Assembly (NCBI GenBank): GCA_015680685.1
Contig: MNCI01034266.1
Span: forward strand, 258,979 to 322,978
DNA from: Gnetum montanum
Lineage: Eukaryota > Streptophyta > Gnetopsida > Gnetales > Gnetaceae
DNA length: 64,000 bases
Direction: 5' to 3'
The notes beneath the pieces were generated by a model that was not told the DNA's origin, ran no database searches, and saw only the letters and a list, made by a program, of their open reading frames with translations. Both the position numbers and the translations under genes were made by a program. The stretch's first letter is position 1; each line of letters starts with the position of its first letter. Shown here piece after piece: positions 60,090 through 64,000 of this stretch.

Positions 60090-60760
60090 ACTTTTGGCAG
60101 TTCACGTTGGGCTCACGTTATCAGCATGACCACAGCGGGAGCTGGGTGTGAGCTAGTTGGAATGGTTCATTTCACACCAAATCTTGATTTTTTGAGATTT
60201 GTCTTTCGACTGTAACTACTGCCTCCCTTTAGGGATAACCTGCATGTTGATCCTGAGCCTGTTTGTGCCTTGATCTGGGTCATTTTGGCAACTCATGCTG
60301 GGCTCATGCTGTCAGTGTGACTCCAACGTGACCCTAGCATGACCTGGGCATGACCAACTGGAAGTGACTCATTTTGAGCTGGATTTTGACCTTTGATGCC
60401 TGCTCTTTAAAGTACAATTATCACCTACTCTTCAAGGTGGCCTGGGTGCTACATTTAATTCTGTTCTTGCATTGATTTGGGTCATTTTTGATAGCTCACG
60501 CTGGGCTCATGCTGTCAGCATGACCTTAGCATGACCCCAGCGTGACCTCAGCATGACCAAGCCAAAATGCCATGTTTCATGACTGAACTTTTATTTTATG
60601 GAGCCTGTGAACAAGTAAAACTATTGTCTATCCTTGGAAGTTGAGTTGATGCTAATATTGTGCTTGGGACTACTTGATTTGACCTATTTTTGTTTAGTTA
60701 TGCTGGGCTCATGCTCCAGCGTGACCCTAGTGTGACCTGGGCGTGACTTGTGAAAATGAA
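60090..60760. repeat. About 200-bp repeats in U3
   Basis: Four diverged units starting near 60092, 60285, 60490 and 60695, each with GCTGGGCTCATGCTGTCAGC followed by repeated GCGTGACC/GCATGACC words. The third holds a perfect CATGCTG-T-CAGCATG inverted repeat (60508-60522). Confidence 0.85.
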
Positions 60761-60999
60761 TGTTTTTGGAGCTAAAATCTGAAGTTATGGAGGCCAAAAC
60801 TTGGAGAAATCATTAATGGACCATGAGGGTAAGTTGTACCCTTGAAATTATACCATTTTGACATTGTTTTGAGGCTCTCATGCCAGGGGTAAGTTAGCTT
60901 GGGTTCCATGTCGTAGTCAAGGTTTTGCCTCCCAAGGCCCAAGAGGCTCTGAATTGCTCTCGTTTCAAAGTGTTAAACTAAAATTTTGTGGTGTTTCAG

Positions 61000-62563
61000 G
61001 TTATAGGGTAGATTGCAATTTATATGTAGGTTTATCATAAGGTTGACCAATAAGTTGTAGCCAATGCAACATTTTCTCAAAAAAGGAGTCCACTTTGAGT
61101 GGATAGCTAAATGCCAAGAGGCATTTGACAACCTTAAATAGGAGTTGGCTCAACTTCCAACAGTCTACCCTCTATAAGGAGATAAATCCTTCTACATCTA
61201 CCTTGCTACCTCTAACATGTACATCACTTCTTTGCTTTGTTAAAAGTGAGATGATGGCATAGAGGTCCTAGTATACTACCTAAGCCATGCATTGGTTACC
61301 CACAAAGCAAAATATAGTGATGTGGAAAGAATTGTCTTGCCTTGGTCTTTGCACTCAAGAAGTGGCGGCACTATCTTTTCCACAGTTAAGTTAACATTAT
61401 CTATAAGAGTAATATACTTCAAGAAATTACAATGAACATTTACAAGAGTAGTCATATTGCATGGTGGAAAGCAGTAATAGTGGAGTTTGACCTACACTAT
61501 GTAACACAAGCCTCAAAAAAAGGTTAAGCTATAGCCACACAACCCATAGATTTGCCCATCAACAATCAAGTGACAATAGATCTAGAATTTCTAGATGAGC
61601 ATGTCAATAGAGTTAATAAATGCCTGATAACTTTGAGGCACTCTTGCACTTTGATGGTGCTTTGACCTCTCAAGGAGTAGCACTGCTACTATTATCACGT
61701 TTCCCTCGAAGGATTTCTAATCCTTCATGTATCATTTTACATTTTCTTACACTAACAATGTGGTAGAGTATGAGGGTTTCCTTAGAGGTATCCTAGTAGC
61801 TCGCAACTTAGGAATTTAAAGCATGGCAATCTAACATGACTCATAGTTAGTGATCAACCAAGTTATAGAGGTTTACACTTGTAAAGCCCAACATTTACAA
61901 CCTTATTGTGACCTAGTGAAGCACTTGCTTAAATAGTTTGAAACTATTGATGTTCAATACATTCCCTAGAATGAAAACACCATTGCCAATGCCTTAGCAA
62001 CATTAGCCTTAAGCATTGCATTTGACATGTTTCATGCATTGCCCACCTTAGTAGTAAATTGCACTGTGCCTATCATGTAAACAATTGACATTACATCCAT
62101 AGCCATAGTTAGCATGACCCATGTAGTAGAATGGTATGATTTCATTAAGGCATACCTCTAATAAGGTGAACGTCTACAAAATCTAACAACTACCCAAAAG
62201 GATGCAGTGTGTAAACAATCGTAGTAGTATGTTATTGTGGGGGATAACACCTTATGTTGTAGATCCTATGATGGCATATTGTTAACCTATGTGAGAAATA
62301 ATGAAGTGCAAATGATCATTGAACAAGTTCGCAAGAGACTATGTGGAGGTCACATAGCACCTAAGACAATGGCAGTGAAAATTAGACACTTAGGCTACTA
62401 CTAGGTTTACATGAAGCACGATTGTGTCTCCAAGGTCAAAACATATGATATTTTTCAATAGCATGACAACTTAATGCATGTGCCACCAATTAAACTACAT
62501 ACAATGTAGATCATATGGCTGTTCTAGTGTTGGGGGTTGGACATCATTGTACCTATACCTAAG
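61000..62563 (+). pseudogene. pol: RT thumb, RNase H, second RNase H and integrase start
   Basis: Continuation of the polymerase broken off at 48.67 kb. RT end: KKGVHFEWIAKCQEAFDNLK near 61.08-61.14 kb (one codon restored from the family pattern). Retroviral-type RNase H: KSFYIYLATSN, VLVYYLSHALVTHKAKYSDV to about 61.5 kb. Second, archaeal-type RNase H: HFDGALTSQGV near 61.65, NNVVEYEGFLRGILVARNLG near 61.76-61.82, HDS near 61.84, ANALATLAL near 61.99. Integrase N-terminus: RLCGGHIAPKTM near 62.34, then a decayed CxxC region, and WGLDIIVPIPK with the first catalytic Asp near 62.54. It ends abruptly against the antisense-gene copy. The double RNase H assigns it to the Tat lineage. Many stops. 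Confidence 0.9.
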
Positions 62564-64000
62564 TTGGCCTCCAGACACTGTAGAATCTCCTCCTCAGGCA
62601 CATTTGCCCAATCCTCCTCCAAGCCAAGATCAATGCCAGCCAAGGTTTTTCCCTTGTCCACTAAAGTCCAGGTAGGATGCTCAAGGGAGAACATGCTTGT
62701 AGAAGCCTCCCCAGAGGTAGTGGTAATGGTTCTCTCAGGAGATCCCTCCACCTTAGTGCACTTGGTGAACCTGTCATAAGAAGGCTGCAAGCCTAACCCA
62801 TCGATGAACATCTCCATCCGGTGATGTTCAATGGACTCCTACTTTAACCATTTCTTATATTGATGCTTCTGGTCCTTTTGTTCTTGGCCCCATTTCTATA
62901 CTTTTGTAGCAAAGGACTTCCAATCGTGACATTTCCTGTTTAGCAAGTCCATCTATGTTCTTTGTTCTACTAGGTCCTGTGTCACCTACACTTTGCTATT
63001 CAAAATCATCCAGTAACGTGCATAGGTGATTTCAGATGTGTGCCAAGTGTTATCACCAGACAGTCTAGTAGTAGCAAGATCATAACGGGATTGGAGATCT
63101 CTTTTCTCCTCTCTCTCCTTTGCTAGAGCTTCCTTCAATGAGTAGACATCGTCCCATAGATACTCAACTGAATGCCTGCAAGTCCAAAGAGACTTGGCAT
63201 TTTGTACAACACAACTTGAAACTGCATCATACACATTCCTAGGGACTTACTTAATATTCCCTAGTAGTTCAAGGAGAGCATCAATGTGAGTAGCTTCAAA
63301 GGGATCCCACTGGAGTTTGGTGCCTGTAGGTGTTAGTACCACACATATGAATCAGCTATAATCAACAATGAATGCAAAGAAACACAATAAACCCAAACAC
63401 TTAGTGTGACATGTAATACACACATACCTAGCTCTAAATGAGCCTCTTGTAGATGAGAGACCACATCATTAATGATGCCTTTAATAAATTCCATCTTACT
63501 ATGCATCTCAGGCCATGGTCTTAGTTGGTCAAGTATTGTGGGACAAGCAGGGGAGGTTGCCTAGATTGGAACCTATGTTTGTGACACCTCTACCCGAGAT
63601 GTATGTGCCTCAGAAATCTCAACCTCTGATGAAAGAAATGATCAGGATAATCAAGAACAACACACAAAAACTAAAGGATACAAAAACATGGATTGAGCTG
63701 AAAGGAAACATACCAAAAAGCCCTTCACTCTTTGGCTTGGGTGGATCACTGAGCTACAAAGATCCATCAAAGAAACCACCGAGGACATCTCTTTCATCAC
63801 TGGATTGCCTAAGTGCATCCAAAGCCTCCGCAAGATTTGTCCCCATGATGCTTGCCACATATTCCTCTTGTGAGATGGGAGGTTCTTTGATCATTTCTTC
63901 TCTTTCCTTCGCCTCTTCGTCTAGCCCTATAACAACCACTTTAGGATCAACCATTGGGGCCAAAGTCTCTCTCTCTCTGTCTGGACCTTCCTCTGATGAT
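62564..64000 (-). pseudogene. Antisense-type gene, copy 3, cut at both ends
   Basis: Minus-strand copy. Exon D lies at about 63963-63720 (NLAEALDALRQSSDE, FFDGSL); exon E ends at 63428 (EFIKGIINDVVSHLQEAHLE) with donor AG|GTATG; exon F runs 63324-62564 after acceptor CTACAG and has LQWDPFEATHIDAL, coil-like LKEALAKEREEKRDL, WGQEQKDQKHQYKK, EGSPERTITTTSGEAS and VPEEEILQCLEANL. The last exon is absent because the plus-strand integrase starts at the next base or two. It is closer to copy 2 than to copy 1. Stops include a TAG after SKV that copy 2 shares. The 5' exons lie beyond the window. Confidence 0.82.

Larger units (their letters stand above)
48680..60998 (-). mobile_element. Second Tat-like element with antisense gene, 3'-truncated
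   Basis: Minus-strand element: LTR 59287-60998, PBS 59254, leader array, gag, protease, spacer, antisense gene, 3' repeat region. No matching left LTR is found, so its 3' end, including any pol, is lost. On both sides lies plus-strand pol of the same host element (RT start to the left, RT thumb onward to the right), with part of RT missing. The insertion was therefore followed by, or accompanied by, deletion. Confidence 0.82.
59287..60998 (-). mobile_element. 5' LTR of the second element (about 1.7 kb)
   Basis: Left end TGAAATCATCGGCG resembles the other LTR ends; right end GTGTTTCA at 60998. Family block (GCCTTAGATGGTCTTCACGTAG, 59396-59417) and TATAAATA on the minus strand at 59805-59812. 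U3 holds four tandem units of about 200 bp. Confidence 0.82.

Noticed and set aside
62524-62563. C-terminal extension of antisense-gene copy 3 to a stop at 62524
   Set aside because: These bases are the plus-strand integrase block WGLDIIVPIPK read backwards; the gene homology ends at the junction near 62564.
1-64000. Host genes, tRNA, rRNA or organellar DNA
   Set aside because: No cellular protein family, cloverleaf or ribosomal motif was recognised; every protein-level match is to retroelements or the antisense gene.

Overview
The window looks like nuclear DNA of a seed plant with a large, repeat-rich genome. I see no gene of cellular function, no tRNA, rRNA or CRISPR array. Almost everything that can be recognised derives from LTR retrotransposons of the Ty3/gypsy class, most of them from related families that carry a retroviral-type RNase H followed by a second, archaeal-type RNase H. 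That pair is the mark of the plant Tat lineage. The copies are old: reading frames are broken mainly by CAG/CAA to TAG/TAA and CGA to TGA changes, as expected for heavily methylated plant transposons. I cannot name the species.

Layout. 1-1185: integrase relic (+). 3213-3631: a short, separate gypsy LTR. 5.0-17.9 kb: a mirror-like arrangement of decayed LTRs (a, b, c and Y) with protease and pre-RT scraps, minus strand on the left and plus strand on the right, centred near 11.8 kb. 17874-31542: a complete minus-strand element with two 1.4-kb LTRs and the target duplication ATTGT, nested in LTR Y. LTR Y resumes at 31548 and leads into element Y (+): PBS, gag, protease, an antisense gene (42131 to 36400, itself hit by a solo LTR with target duplication ACCAT), a 3.7-kb satellite-like array of about 190-bp units, then reverse transcriptase to 48.67 kb. 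A 3'-truncated minus-strand element (48.68-60998) interrupts that polymerase, which resumes at 61.0 kb with RT thumb, two RNase H domains and the start of integrase. At 62.56 kb this abuts another antisense-gene copy that runs off the window.

The most notable content is that antisense gene. Four diverged copies (21.5-25.3, 36.4-42.1, 50.5-54.3 and 62.56-64.0 kb) share exon order, conserved introns and blocks such as DLFG-[IV]-P-x-DG. In three elements it lies directly downstream of gag-protease, tail to tail with it; in element Y it lies between protease and reverse transcriptase. An intron-bearing gene can survive retrotransposition only in antisense, because the genomic RNA does not show its splice sites.

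The elements also carry tandem arrays of short inverted-repeat words in LTRs, leaders and spacers. The word differs between families but recurs within one. A trans-acting, family-specific DNA-binding product of the antisense gene, comparable in logic to VANC of VANDAL transposons, is my speculative reading.
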